Positions 1 through 5,733 are shown, numbered from the stretch's first letter. The stretch is 8,281 nucleotides of DNA from Nostoc sp. CHAB 5715 (GCF_020829685.1 NZ_JAIVFR010000246.1:1-8281); one strand, 5' to 3'. The notes: generated by a model not told the origin, from the letters alone. Program-made: numbers and translations.

Positions 1-684
1 AAATTCTCCCGCATCTTTATTTACGACAGCTTTTACTATTGCTCCTGAATGAACTGCATTAGCACGCACTGCCAAGTTGTCGCTATCTCTATAAGAATCA
101 CCAAACTGCTCTCGATAGCTTTTGTATGCCCAAGGCGTGGAAACTTCGAGGCTGCGGTATTTCCCCAAAAGTATATATATATTATCTAAACTTGGCAGTG
201 GAGAAAGTTGATCGCCCCTACCTGTTGCGATCGCAGTTCCACCCGCTACACAAAATGGGACATCTGAACCAAGTGTACCTGCCAACTCCTCTAATTCGGA
301 CTGAGTTAGCCCCAACTTCCACAGTAAATCTATTCCTACCAAGACAGCTGCTGCATTCGTCGAACCCCCAGCCAACCCAGCAGCGACAGGAATCTGCTTA
401 TTAACGGTAATCTCCACGCCCCCATATTTAGCAAAGGCTTCGGGAAATTGTCTCACCATTAATTCTGCTGCGCGGTATGCCAGATTACTGTTATCTGTCG
501 GTAATTGTGGGTGGTTGCAGTGAACACGGATGCTGTCAGTGCTGATGGAACGAACATCAACTTGGTCTGCAAGACCAATACTTTGAAGTATCATGGCTAA
601 CTCGTGATAACCATCGGGACGATTACCAATGATTTCCAGATACAAGTTGATTTTGGCAGGGGCAATTAGGCTGTAGGAATGCAT
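1..684 (-). CDS. ispE: 4-(cytidine 5'-diphospho)-2-C-methyl-D-erythritol kinase, 3' end off the window
   Basis: IspE phosphorylates the 2-hydroxyl of CDP-methylerythritol with ATP, a cytosolic step of the MEP isoprenoid pathway that feeds carotenoid, phytol and quinone synthesis. The minus frame is open from the ATG at 684 to the window edge: 228 codons, where the family is about 300, so the C-terminal quarter is missing only because the window ends. Visible signatures are the N-terminal APAKINLYL with the substrate-binding Lys11, GYHEL at about 25-29, the GHMP-kinase glycine loop AAGLAGGSTNAAA at about 101-113, and LGSDVPFC with the catalytic-type Asp141. The loop reads VAAGL where IGAGL is common, a mild change. 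The start is the first ATG and matches the usual N-terminus. No Shine-Dalgarno is seen, because the leader consists of heptamer repeats. It lies downstream of rsmA on the same strand and is probably co-transcribed. Identification is secure. Confidence 0.95.
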   Translation of the reverse strand, partial: MHSYSLIAPAKINLYLEIIGNRPDGYHELAMILQSIGLADQVDVRSISTDSIRVHCNHPQLPTDNSNLAYRAAELMVRQFPEAFAKYGGVEITVNKQIPVAAGLAGGSTNAAAVLVGIDLLWKLGLTQSELEELAGTLGSDVPFCVAGGTAIATGRGDQLSPLPSLDNIYILLGKYRSLEVSTPWAYKSYREQFGDSYRDSDNLAVRANAVHSGAIVKAVVNKDAGEF

Positions 685-690
685 TTTCTG

Positions 691-793
691 GGAATGGGGA
701 ATTGGGCATTGGGCATTGGGCATTGGGCATTGGGCATTGGGAATGGGAATTCTCCTAACTCCTAACTCCCAACTCCCAATTCCCCATTCCCAA
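691..793. repeat. heptameric short tandem repeat block between rsmA and ispE
   Basis: Five perfect head-to-tail copies of GGGCATT occupy 704-738, flanked by variants GGGAATT (697-703) and GGGAATG (739-745). From 752 to 793 the phase continues as C-rich heptamers: CTCCTAA twice, CTCCCAA twice, TTCCCCA, TTCCCAA. The G-rich and C-rich halves are imperfect inverted complements, so the transcript could fold into a long hairpin between rsmA and ispE. Such short tandemly repeated repetitive sequences are well known in heterocystous cyanobacteria. The right half lies inside the rsmA reading frame. Confidence 0.9.
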
Positions 794-1615
794 CTCATTT
801 GCTAAAATTACCCATTGCTCAACGCCGAGGTCTTCGGCTCTAGCTTGGGGATTTATTTTTAATTGTTCCAGTAAGTGGGTCAGGCGATCGCGTTCTATAA
901 CAGATTGCAAATTATTTCGTAACATTTTGCGCTTGGCACCAAACCCCAACTTTAAGAAATTCTCTAACTGTCGAGGATTAAGTGCTGGTATTTCTATTTT
1001 TCGGGGACGCAATCGCACCACTGCTGAATCAACTTTTGGCGGTGGATGGAATGCGGCCGCTGGAACTGTGCAAATTAACTCACACTCAGCCAAATACTGT
1101 ACCCGCACACTCAATGCCCCAAAGGCTTTTGATCCTGGTTTAGCATATAACCTTTCTGCGACTTCTTTTTGTACCAGCAACACTATGGAGTCAAATGGTT
1201 CAGGGTTAGGGTTGGCGATCGTACCCAGTAGTTTCTCAATGATTGGCCCTGTAATATTGTAGGGAATATTGGCTACTACCTTATTTGGCTTTTGGAAATT
1301 GGGACAGGCTCCCAGATAAGATGGTAAATCTAGAGTGAGAAAATCGCCTTGCAGCAGTAAAAAATTTTCAGTCTTACCAAGCTGCTTTGACAACAGTTGG
1401 CATAAGTCGTGGTCTATTTCAACTGCAACCAAAGATTGCACCAAGGGTAATAAACGACGAGTCAGAATCCCGGTTCCGGGGCCAATTTCCAAGATGCGAT
1501 GCCTACGGCGGGCAAAGCCATCGCTTTCTGTACACTCTGCTGCTTTAATAATTGCGTCGAGCGCCTTTTCACTTTTGAGCCAATGTTGAGCAAAGACCTT
1601 ACGCGGTCGGATCAT
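755..1615 (-). CDS. rsmA: 16S rRNA (adenine(1518)-N6/adenine(1519)-N6)-dimethyltransferase RsmA (KsgA)
   Basis: RsmA uses S-adenosylmethionine to dimethylate two adjacent adenines in the 3'-terminal helix of 16S rRNA during small-subunit assembly. The 286-aa product carries the family N-terminus RPRKVFAQHWL, the SAM motif LEIGPGTGIL at about 42-51, the acidic VEID at about 65-68, and the adenine-binding NIPY at 116-119. Length is close to the usual 270-280. Two additions explain the excess. A 21-nt dispersed repeat encodes residues 33-39 (GFARRRH), just before the SAM motif. The last dozen residues (LGMGNWELGVRS) are read from the heptamer-repeat block, replacing an older terminus. The ATG at 1615 matches the family start. 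It is followed on the same strand by ispE, giving an rsmA-ispE unit. Function is very likely retained, because both additions lie outside catalytic motifs. Confidence 0.96.
   Translation of the reverse strand: MIRPRKVFAQHWLKSEKALDAIIKAAECTESDGFARRRHRILEIGPGTGILTRRLLPLVQSLVAVEIDHDLCQLLSKQLGKTENFLLLQGDFLTLDLPSYLGACPNFQKPNKVVANIPYNITGPIIEKLLGTIANPNPEPFDSIVLLVQKEVAERLYAKPGSKAFGALSVRVQYLAECELICTVPAAAFHPPPKVDSAVVRLRPRKIEIPALNPRQLENFLKLGFGAKRKMLRNNLQSVIERDRLTHLLEQLKINPQARAEDLGVEQWVILANELGMGNWELGVRS
1501..1521. repeat. 21-nt small dispersed repeat inserted in frame in rsmA, splitting a HIP1 site
   Basis: GCGAT (1496-1500) and CGC (1522-1524) are the two parts of a HIP1 octamer separated by 21 nt that begin GCCTACGGCGGGC. 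Deleting the 21 nt restores GCGATCGC and turns the RsmA peptide SD-GFARRRH-RILEIGPG into SDRILEIGPG, the expected family sequence. The insert resembles those at 4180-4200 and 7733-7753. It fits the small dispersed repeats reported from Nostoc punctiforme and relatives (recalled, not searched). Confidence 0.8.
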
Positions 1616-1660
1616 CTGTATTTATTGCCTGTCTAGTTTTTAGCTTTTTCTCAAAAATTA

Positions 1661-1666
1661 ATTATA
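1661..1666 (-). promoter_or_regulatory. possible -10 element for rsmA
   Basis: Read on the minus strand this is a perfect TATAAT, ending about 45 nt upstream of the rsmA ATG in a very AT-rich stretch. No good -35 hexamer lies at 16-18 nt, so the call rests on one hexamer in AT-rich DNA and is weak. Confidence 0.3.
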
Positions 1667-1930
1667 AATTTTTTAGTCCCTCTACAGCCCTAGACTCACT
1701 GTAACGCCTATCTTCTCCTCCAAACGCTCCGTGATCATAACGGTGGTTATTATGTAAAATTCGATATAAGTATCACATAGGATGAAGTCTTAAACCGCAA
1801 GCTCCGCAATAATTATGGATGGGATGACGTGGACTCGTAGAATCTTTTTTTATATCAGCTTTCTACTTTAGCAGTTCTAAGTTTATCTCTTGCAATCCCT
1901 GCGATGTAACACACTGGATTTCGTAATTGC
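1667..1930. other. spacer downstream of both rsmA promoter region and XRE gene; possible relic
   Basis: No intact gene is found. On the minus strand, one frame from about 1936 to the TGA at 1773-1775 is broken by a single TAG. Its distal part reads HPIHNYCGACGLRLHPM, with a zinc-ribbon-like CGAC pair. It has no start codon of its own and could be a decayed C-terminus or chance. A small perfect inverted repeat ATAAC-GGTG-GTTAT lies near 1737-1750; it has no U-run and is not a convincing terminator. Confidence 0.35.
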
Positions 1931-2143
1931 CTACTCTTCCACCACTTCAATCAAATCTTCAATTGATACACCAAAAGCACGGGCTATTTTTTGAACAGCA
2001 GTCAGGTCAACCATATTCATGCCAGGGTGTCGTGCGTAACTTTTCACTGTGTTGTAGTTTACCTTAGCACGTTCAGCCACCTCTTTGATTGTCCAACTTT
2101 TTTCTGCTGCAAGTTCTCTAATCTTTAGTCTAACTAGCCCCAT
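1931..2143 (-). CDS. XRE/Cro-type helix-turn-helix transcriptional regulator, 70 aa
   Basis: This is a single-domain DNA-binding protein of the lambda Cro/C1 type. The helix-turn-helix lies at about residues 17-40 (WTIKEVAERAKVNYNTVKSY), and the rest completes a five-helix fold ending in the acidic tail EDLIEVVEE. There is no ligand or toxin domain. The start chosen is the ATG at 2143 (MGLVRLKIREL), which matches the short cyanobacterial relatives I recall. An upstream ATG at 2182 would add 13 residues (MIKRWNLAFVKIK) and would place the operator-like repeat at 2156-2175 inside the gene, so it is less likely. The gene is divergent from the 77-aa protein at 2307. The shared spacer contains a repeated GATTCCACCT motif that the protein may bind, giving autoregulation; that is inference. 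It could also be an antitoxin-like regulator, but no toxin is adjacent. Confidence 0.85.
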   Translation of the reverse strand: MGLVRLKIRELAAEKSWTIKEVAERAKVNYNTVKSYARHPGMNMVDLTAVQKIARAFGVSIEDLIEVVEE

Positions 2144-2155
2144 TTTTATCTTGAC

Positions 2156-2203
2156 AAAGGCGAGATTCCACCTTTTAATCATTAATGAGGTGGGATTCCA
2201 CCT
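2156..2203. promoter_or_regulatory. paired operator-like inverted repeats upstream of the XRE gene
   Basis: GATTCCACCT occurs exactly twice on the plus strand, at 2164-2173 and 2194-2203, 30 bp apart, close to three helical turns. The right copy sits in a clean inverted repeat AGGTGG-GATT-CCACCT (2188-2203). The left one is a weaker version, AAAGG/CCTTT arms at 2156-2160 and 2171-2175. Their position directly before the XRE start is where an autoregulatory operator would be. No binding evidence is available from sequence. Confidence 0.5.
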
Positions 2204-2281
2204 AAAACAAGATGAACAACATCAAAAGCGATCGCTCGTTCAGCCTGGAAAACTAACAGAGCGATCGCTATTCCTAACACA

Positions 2282-2298
2282 TCCCACAAAGTGGGAGG
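2282..2298 (+). promoter_or_regulatory. hairpin overlapping the Shine-Dalgarno of the 77-aa gene
   Basis: TCCCAC (2282-2287), AAA loop, GTGGGA (2291-2296) form a perfect 6-bp stem. Its right arm covers the first part of GGGAGGA (2293-2299), the ribosome binding site 7 nt before the ATG at 2307. The hairpin could limit translation initiation. The strong site also decides the ATG at 2307 over the upstream in-frame ATG at 2085. Confidence 0.45.
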
Positions 2299-2306
2299 AT
2301 AAACCT

Positions 2307-2540
2307 ATGATACCAACCTCAAAGCCAAAATCAAATAGTCATCCTTGGTGTATTATTCGGCAACTACCCAACATACAGCGCCTGGTAGTAGCTCGGTTTC
2401 GTCGTCGGAATGATGCAGATGCCTATCTACAAATTCTTCGGCGACTACTACCTGCTGCAAGTCATGTAATTGTTTTTGATTCAACAGTTATAGAAATATT
2501 AGGAGAAGGCGAAAAGTCTTTGCTTGAACAACTCGTGTAA
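2307..2540 (+). CDS. conserved-looking small protein of unknown function, 77 aa
   Basis: I recall similar short Nostoc proteins but no function. The sequence has a polar N-terminal leader (about 1-13), then WCIIRQLPNIQRLVVARFRR, an Asp/Ala-rich helix (NDADAYLQILRRLL) and a hydrophobic strand HVIVFD near residues 56-61. There is no signal peptide, membrane segment or cysteine cluster. The alternation suggests a small soluble alpha/beta fold. The start at 2307 is set by GGGAGGA seven nt upstream; the frame stays open back to 2085, but that stretch is antisense to the XRE gene and contains its operators. It is divergent from the XRE gene, with two HIP1 sites (2228-2235, 2261-2268) in the leader. 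It might be controlled by that regulator (inference). A mobile element starts seven bases after its stop. Confidence 0.7.
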   Translation: MIPTSKPKSNSHPWCIIRQLPNIQRLVVARFRRRNDADAYLQILRRLLPAASHVIVFDSTVIEILGEGEKSLLEQLV

Positions 2541-2546
2541 GGTTGG

Positions 2547-2768
2547 CACGACGCGCATTGGTGTCAACTTAAGCTAAAAATCGCTTATCTGTTGGCTGAC
2601 ACGCCCGCCCTGAAATGAATTTCAGGGCTTATAGCTAAAGTCTACTAAAGTAGACTAAAAATTTTTCGGATTATTTAGTCATCTAAAGATGACTTTCGCT
2701 ATTAGCAAGGAACTGAAGTTCCTTGCGGACATGGCTTTTACGTTAAGTTGACACCAATGCACGACGCG
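2547..2768. mobile_element. 204-bp MITE-like element of four perfect hairpins, with TIRs and 9-bp target duplication
   Basis: The element spans 2556-2759. It begins CATTGGTGTCAACTTAA and ends with its exact complement, a 17-bp perfect terminal inverted repeat. CACGACGCG flanks it on both sides (2547-2555, 2760-2768), a 9-bp target duplication. Inside are four perfect hairpins: GCCCTGAAAT stem at 2607-2628 (10 bp, GA loop), AGTCTACT at 2639-2656 (8 bp, AA loop), AGTCATCT at 2677-2694 (8 bp, AA loop), and GCAAGGAACT at 2705-2726 (10 bp, GA loop). AAAAATTTTT (2657-2666) lies in the middle. No ORF is present, so movement would need a transposase in trans. Its family cannot be named from sequence alone. 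Confidence 0.88.
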
Positions 2769-2986
2769 TCTCTCACCCTTCTCAACTTTGGAACAAACAG
2801 GTTGGGTAAAAGGGGGGAGAGCGCTAGTCTCGCCTCAATCCTATCAAATGTAATTGATCGCTTCACTCAACCTTCTCAACTTAGCCAAGTTCAGTAGAAA
2901 GCGATTTAAAAATGACATATTCATACACATCTGCGATCGCTATCTTCAGTTTTGAAGGCAAGCATAGGAGTCACCTTTCATACTAC
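2769..2986. other. spacer between the hairpin element and the PPIase gene
   Basis: No gene is seen. It holds a 12-bp direct repeat CCTTCTCAACTT (2777-2788 and 2871-2882) and a HIP1 site (2933-2940). Downstream of the PPIase stop on the minus strand, ACCTTT and AAAGGT could pair loosely, without a U-run, so no terminator is called. Confidence 0.5.
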
Positions 2987-3778
2987 TTAGGTTAAAGGTT
3001 GATCACCCTCTCCCTGTCGTCCCGTCTTTGCATCTGGTCGTGGTGCAGACATGATTTGCTTTTTCTGTTCTTGTAGCCAGGTTTCAAAGAGTTCATTCAG
3101 CAGTCGCACTTTCATAAATTCATCCAGTTGTGCGGGGATAAATTTTTCCAGGCGCAAAATCACGAACCAGTCGGCGATGCGGGCAGGGGGCAATATCTGA
3201 CCTGGTTGACTGCTAGATAGCATTTGCACCATTACCGGATGTAGTGCATTCAGTTCAACCGGGCCTACTAAGCCTCCAGTTTGGGCTTCTGGCCCGAGTG
3301 AATATTCACGCGCCAAGTCAGCAAAAGAGTTTTCTTTTGCCTGAATGCGGAAGTAAAGTTCTTGCGCTATTCCCACATCCTGGGTTCGCAGTAGAGAATA
3401 AATTACTTTGTCTAGTTTTGTCTTGGACTGAAAAAAGTAGGATTCCAGTTTATTACCCCAAGTAGCTTGCTTGAATTTTTCAATTTTAAGCTTACGAGTA
3501 ATAATAACTTCTAGTTGTTCGGGAGTCAGCCCTTGATGTGCCATCCAAGTCTGGATGTCTTCTTCATTTTTGAACTGTTTTTCAGCGAAAAACTGCTGTT
3601 TAGCTTGGGTTACTTCCTCAGGTGTACATACTACCTTGGCAGAGTGTGAGTTTTGCTCTATCGCCTCATCGATGATTAATTCGCGCTGCAACTGTGGCAG
3701 CATTTGGTAACTTGCCAGTAAAGAAATCAGTTCACTAGCTGTGATTGTACGATTACCGATTTGGATCGCTTCAGTCAT
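2987..3778 (-). CDS. parvulin-type peptidylprolyl isomerase (SurA/PpiC-like foldase)
   Basis: The enzyme would catalyse cis-trans isomerisation of X-Pro bonds and assist protein folding. The 263-aa product has a helical SurA-N/trigger-factor-like chaperone region at about 1-118, then a rotamase (parvulin) domain at about 121-213. The latter is marked by FADLAREYSLGPEAQTGGLVGPVELNALHP and the closing FVILRLEKF, with the family's S-x-G-P-E-A-Q-T-G-G turn. The C-terminal 50 residues are helical and end in a Gly/Pro-rich tail. There is no signal peptide or lipobox, so it is cytosolic or escorted. In cyanobacteria such proteins often sit beside type I secretion/ABC export genes, but none is in this window. 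The ATG overlaps the stop of a 46-codon ORF as TAATG, and no strong Shine-Dalgarno precedes it, which points to translational coupling. The substrate is unknown. Confidence 0.88.
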   Translation of the reverse strand: MTEAIQIGNRTITASELISLLASYQMLPQLQRELIIDEAIEQNSHSAKVVCTPEEVTQAKQQFFAEKQFKNEEDIQTWMAHQGLTPEQLEVIITRKLKIEKFKQATWGNKLESYFFQSKTKLDKVIYSLLRTQDVGIAQELYFRIQAKENSFADLAREYSLGPEAQTGGLVGPVELNALHPVMVQMLSSSQPGQILPPARIADWFVILRLEKFIPAQLDEFMKVRLLNELFETWLQEQKKQIMSAPRPDAKTGRQGEGDQPLT

Positions 3779-3918
3779 TAGCTTTCGGGCATCTTAAGAA
3801 TATCTGGTCTGTCAAAGAAGCTAAACCGTAGCCCATTCACTGGGAGCTTTTGTCTTAATCTTACGGAGTTAGGGACGCTAACCTCAGTTTCGTAATAATT
3901 AAATAGTGGCTTTAACAT
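3778..3918 (-). CDS. candidate small ORF (46 aa) overlapping the PPIase start
   Basis: The frame runs from the ATG at 3918 to a TAA that shares its last A with the PPIase ATG (TAATG, 3776-3780). The product begins MLKPLFNYYETEVSVP and ends FFDRPDILKMPES. It is basic and aromatic, with no membrane segment and no cysteine. A good promoter (TTGATA-17-TATATT) ends 7 nt before the ATG, so the message would be leaderless or nearly so. I do not recognise the family. It may be a real coupled peptide, perhaps a substrate or partner of the PPIase. It may instead be a coding relic of an upstream gene, or just the 140-nt leader of the PPIase; an in-frame TAA two codons before the ATG argues against a simple C-terminal extension. 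Confidence 0.5.
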   Translation of the reverse strand: MLKPLFNYYETEVSVPNSVRLRQKLPVNGLRFSFFDRPDILKMPES

Positions 3919-3925
3919 ACTTTAA

Positions 3926-3954
3926 AATATACAGTTTATATGAGTTTTTATCAA
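3926..3954 (-). promoter_or_regulatory. sigma-70-type promoter for the small ORF and PPIase
   Basis: On the minus strand, TTGATA (3949-3954) is followed after exactly 17 nt by TATATT (3926-3931). Both hexamers are near consensus. The predicted transcript start falls at about 3918-3919, at the ATG of the small ORF and about 140 nt upstream of the PPIase ATG. Confidence 0.55.
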
Positions 3955-4253
3955 AGATTCTACGTAAATACGACCAGATGTGAAGAAAAGGACGAAGGCC
4001 AAATGACTAATGACACTTCTCGCCACTGCAACATAGAAGGGCGTTGTTATCAGACTGAGCTAGGGTGCTTTGAGACAACGCTCTCCTAACAAAGGTGTTT
4101 TTAGTTAACCAGAAATACTCACTCTATAGCGAGTTTCATTTGAATCTGACTTTTCCCGTTATCTTTTTGGTAGAGCGATGTCTACGATGGGCTGCACCTA
4201 CGCTCACTATACTAAAGTCCTATTATGTATCCCGCAACCAAAAATTCTAACGT
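3955..4253. other. spacer between the PPIase promoter and cytM
   Basis: No convincing gene is present. A 49-codon plus-strand frame (3940-4089) contains four cysteines but lacks a ribosome binding site and overlaps the promoter. Around 3983-4014 the sequence resembles degenerate ACAAATG heptamers. The 21-nt dispersed repeat at 4180-4200 lies here. Confidence 0.5.
4180..4200. repeat. 21-nt small dispersed repeat splitting an intergenic HIP1 site
   Basis: GCGAT (4175-4179) and CGC (4201-4203) flank 21 nt that begin GTCTACGATGGGC and end CACCTA. Deletion restores HIP1. It aligns without gaps to the complement of the copy at 7733-7753 and more loosely to 1501-1521, around a shared GGGC core. Confidence 0.75.
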
Positions 4254-4628
4254 TTACAACGACTCTAAATAGTTCAGAAGATCCGCCATTTCTTGGGCAC
4301 TAGGTTGAAATTTGGGCATTGGCGGGGTTTCGCCACTGATCACTTGGTGAATCAGTCCATATCGAGACTTGTGCTTTGAGACAGCTTGCAAACTGGGGCC
4401 TACTCGCCCATCTGCTTCCAAGCCATGACAACCAGCACAGTTAATTTGAAAGATCGCGTGTCCTTGAACTGGGTTTCCTGTTAAGGATAGAACACTCTTG
4501 ACGTATGGATCGGAGGCTTGAACCAACTGAACACCCAAAAAGCCCAAAGGGACTGCTAGCAGTATAGCCAGCGTCAATAAAACGATCCGCTGAATCAAAA
4601 TTTCAGGTTTGGTAATCTGGTTATCCAA
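4254..4628 (-). CDS. cytM: membrane-anchored cytochrome c of the CytM type
   Basis: A 124-aa class I c-type cytochrome. A short polar N-terminus is followed by one hydrophobic segment (about 13-37) that serves as uncleaved anchor or signal. The heme-binding CAGCH lies at 64-68 with proximal His68, and the axial Met is probably Met104 in TPPMPKFQP. The tail AQEMADLLNYLESL is typical of CytM, a cyanobacterial low-abundance cytochrome linked to switching between photosynthetic and respiratory metabolism. The start is unusual: the only usable initiator is TTG at 4628, reading (M)DNQITKPEIL. There is no in-frame ATG before Met104, and an in-frame TAG lies upstream. No clear Shine-Dalgarno is seen. 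It is divergent from petG, so both electron-transport genes share a 210-bp spacer. CytM assignment rests on remembered family sequence; a c-type cytochrome is certain. Confidence 0.88.
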   Translation of the reverse strand: MDNQITKPEILIQRIVLLTLAILLAVPLGFLGVQLVQASDPYVKSVLSLTGNPVQGHAIFQINCAGCHGLEADGRVGPSLQAVSKHKSRYGLIHQVISGETPPMPKFQPSAQEMADLLNYLESL

Positions 4629-4838
4629 AAGGTTTGCTGTGAAAGTCTAGGTGTGCTAAAAAGTTTTCATTTCCTACACATAGCTTAAAAGTTCTTGATT
4701 GTGTCTGCAAGCACAGAAGATTATTTTCTTGTGAGCAGTCGCCCTCTAAAAAGGCTGTAGGGCGCAGGATTCATACGAAATTTGGTAAAATCAAAAACAG
4801 GCAACGAATATTTAATAATTACAAAGAGGAGATTTACA

Positions 4839-4952
4839 GTGGTTGAACCCTTGCTATCAGGTATTGTCCTTGGTCTAGTTTTCGTCACCCTCGCTGGACT
4901 GTTTTACGCTGCCTATAAGCAATATAAGCGCCCCAATCAGTTGGGGGGGTAG
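4839..4952 (+). CDS. petG: cytochrome b6f complex subunit V (PetG)
   Basis: PetG is a single-span thylakoid subunit needed for assembly or stability of the cytochrome b6f complex, which passes electrons from plastoquinol to plastocyanin or cytochrome c6. The 37-aa product starts [20 protein letters not shown], continues [16 protein letters not shown], and matches the family along its whole length. The hydrophobic span covers about residues 5-26, and the basic KQYKRP stretch follows it. Translation starts at GTG (4839-4841), with AGGAG at 4827-4831 seven nt before it; no in-frame ATG is available. It is divergent from cytM and convergent with rsmD. No clear promoter was found. Confidence 0.95.
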   Translation: MVEPLLSGIVLGLVFVTLAGLFYAAYKQYKRPNQLGG

Positions 4953-5010
4953 GCAGTGCTGAGTTTTGTTAGCGGATAGCTATGGTTTAGCCTGTGCTGA
5001 GTTTTGAGTG

Positions 5011-5080
5011 GGAAAATGAGGGGGATGAGGGGGACGAAGTAAAATTTTCTCCTCCTGCTCCTTTGTCTGCCCCCTCTTTT
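5011..5080. terminator. imperfect inverted repeat between convergent petG and rsmD
   Basis: AAAATGAGGGGG (5013-5024) can pair imperfectly with CCCCCTCTTTT (5070-5080), a G-rich arm and a C-rich arm separated by purine/pyrimidine-biased spacer. It sits between two convergent genes and touches the rsmD stop, so it could stop transcription from both sides. The stem has mismatches and a long loop, so this may simply be one of the low-complexity repeats of Nostoc spacers. A 13-bp direct repeat GTGCTGAGTTTTG (4956-4968, 4994-5006) lies just before it. Confidence 0.35.
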
Positions 5081-5081
5081 C

Positions 5082-5627
5082 TCATTGGACAATTCTGTAG
5101 AAAGTAAGTGATGTGTTGCCGTAAACTTTCTCGCGGCAAATTTCCCAATCGGGAATCTCTGGCGGTGTCCAACCTTGTGAGGCATGTTCAACTGCGATTT
5201 CACCGCTAGGATCTAAAAGTTGATAGTGAGCGATCGCTTCTAATACTGGCTGGTACAATCCACTGGCATAAGGTGGATCAAAGTAAATTTTATCAAATTG
5301 CTTGCCTGATAAAGTCTTTAACTGTTGGAAAATATCTCCCCGCAATACCCGAAGTTCTTGCTCGGCATTAGCTACCTGCTGCCAATTTTGTTGGATGGTG
5401 GCACAGGCTCGGCTCGATTGTTCAATTCCCACTACTAGGCTGGCTCCTCTACACAAAGCCTCTGCACCCATTGAACCAGTACCGGCGCACAAATCTAGCC
5501 ACCAACAACCTGCAATTTCTCCCTGCCAAATATTAAACACTGCTTCCCTTACCCGCGCACTAGTGGGTCTAGTTTCTTTTCCTGGTAAAGTTTTTAGCTG
5601 GCGATTACCGTAAATTCTCAGACTCAT
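5082..5627 (-). CDS. rsmD: 16S rRNA (guanine(966)-N2)-methyltransferase RsmD
   Basis: RsmD methylates N2 of G966 in 16S rRNA using S-adenosylmethionine on assembling 30S particles. The 181-aa product has the N-terminal signature RIYGNRQLKTLPGKETRPTS, including the RPT residues at 20-22 that are strongly conserved. The SAM motif LDLCAGTGSMGAEALCRGA is at about 44-62, an acidic GIEQ near 67-70, and the catalytic DPPY is at 117-120. Length equals the family norm of 180-190. The ATG at 5627 gives the canonical MSLRIYG start, with no evident Shine-Dalgarno. It follows hisH on the same strand after 106 bp of repeat-bearing spacer and may be read through from it. A HIP1 site lies inside (5230-5237). 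Confidence 0.95.
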   Translation of the reverse strand: MSLRIYGNRQLKTLPGKETRPTSARVREAVFNIWQGEIAGCWWLDLCAGTGSMGAEALCRGASLVVGIEQSSRACATIQQNWQQVANAEQELRVLRGDIFQQLKTLSGKQFDKIYFDPPYASGLYQPVLEAIAHYQLLDPSGEIAVEHASQGWTPPEIPDWEICREKVYGNTSLTFYRIVQ

Positions 5628-5679
5628 TATTCATTGGGCATGGGCCAAATAGGGTATTGGCATTAATTCAAGGTCGATG

Positions 5680-5731
5680 GTCATTTTCATTTATTAACAA
5701 ATGACAAAGGACAAATGACAAATGACAAAAT
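5680..5731. repeat. heptamer repeats and hairpin between hisH and rsmD
   Basis: ACAAATG-type heptamers run in phase from 5697 to 5731 (ACAAATG, ACAAAGG, ACAAATG, ACAAATG, ACAAAAT). GTCATTT (5680-5686) and AAATGAC (5699-5705) form a 7-bp stem that overlaps the array. This is a second cyanobacterial heptamer array, unrelated in sequence to the one near ispE. Confidence 0.75.
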
Positions 5732-5733
5732 AA

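Noticed and set aside
2144..2182. Longer XRE protein starting at the ATG at 2182
   Set aside because: The extra 13 residues fall outside the helix-turn-helix fold and would be encoded by the operator-like repeat.
2085..2306. N-terminal extension of the 77-aa protein back to an ATG at 2085
   Set aside because: The stretch is antisense to the XRE gene and holds its operators, while the ATG at 2307 has a strong Shine-Dalgarno at the right distance.
3940..4089. 49-codon plus-strand frame with a cysteine cluster (CNIEGRCYQTELGC)
   Set aside because: No ribosome binding site, overlap with the minus-strand promoter, heptamer-like sequence inside, and no recognisable family.
4748..4770. CGCCCT/AGGGCG inverted repeat upstream of petG as a terminator or riboswitch
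   Set aside because: A 6-bp stem with a 13-nt loop and no U-run or further structure; too weak to call.
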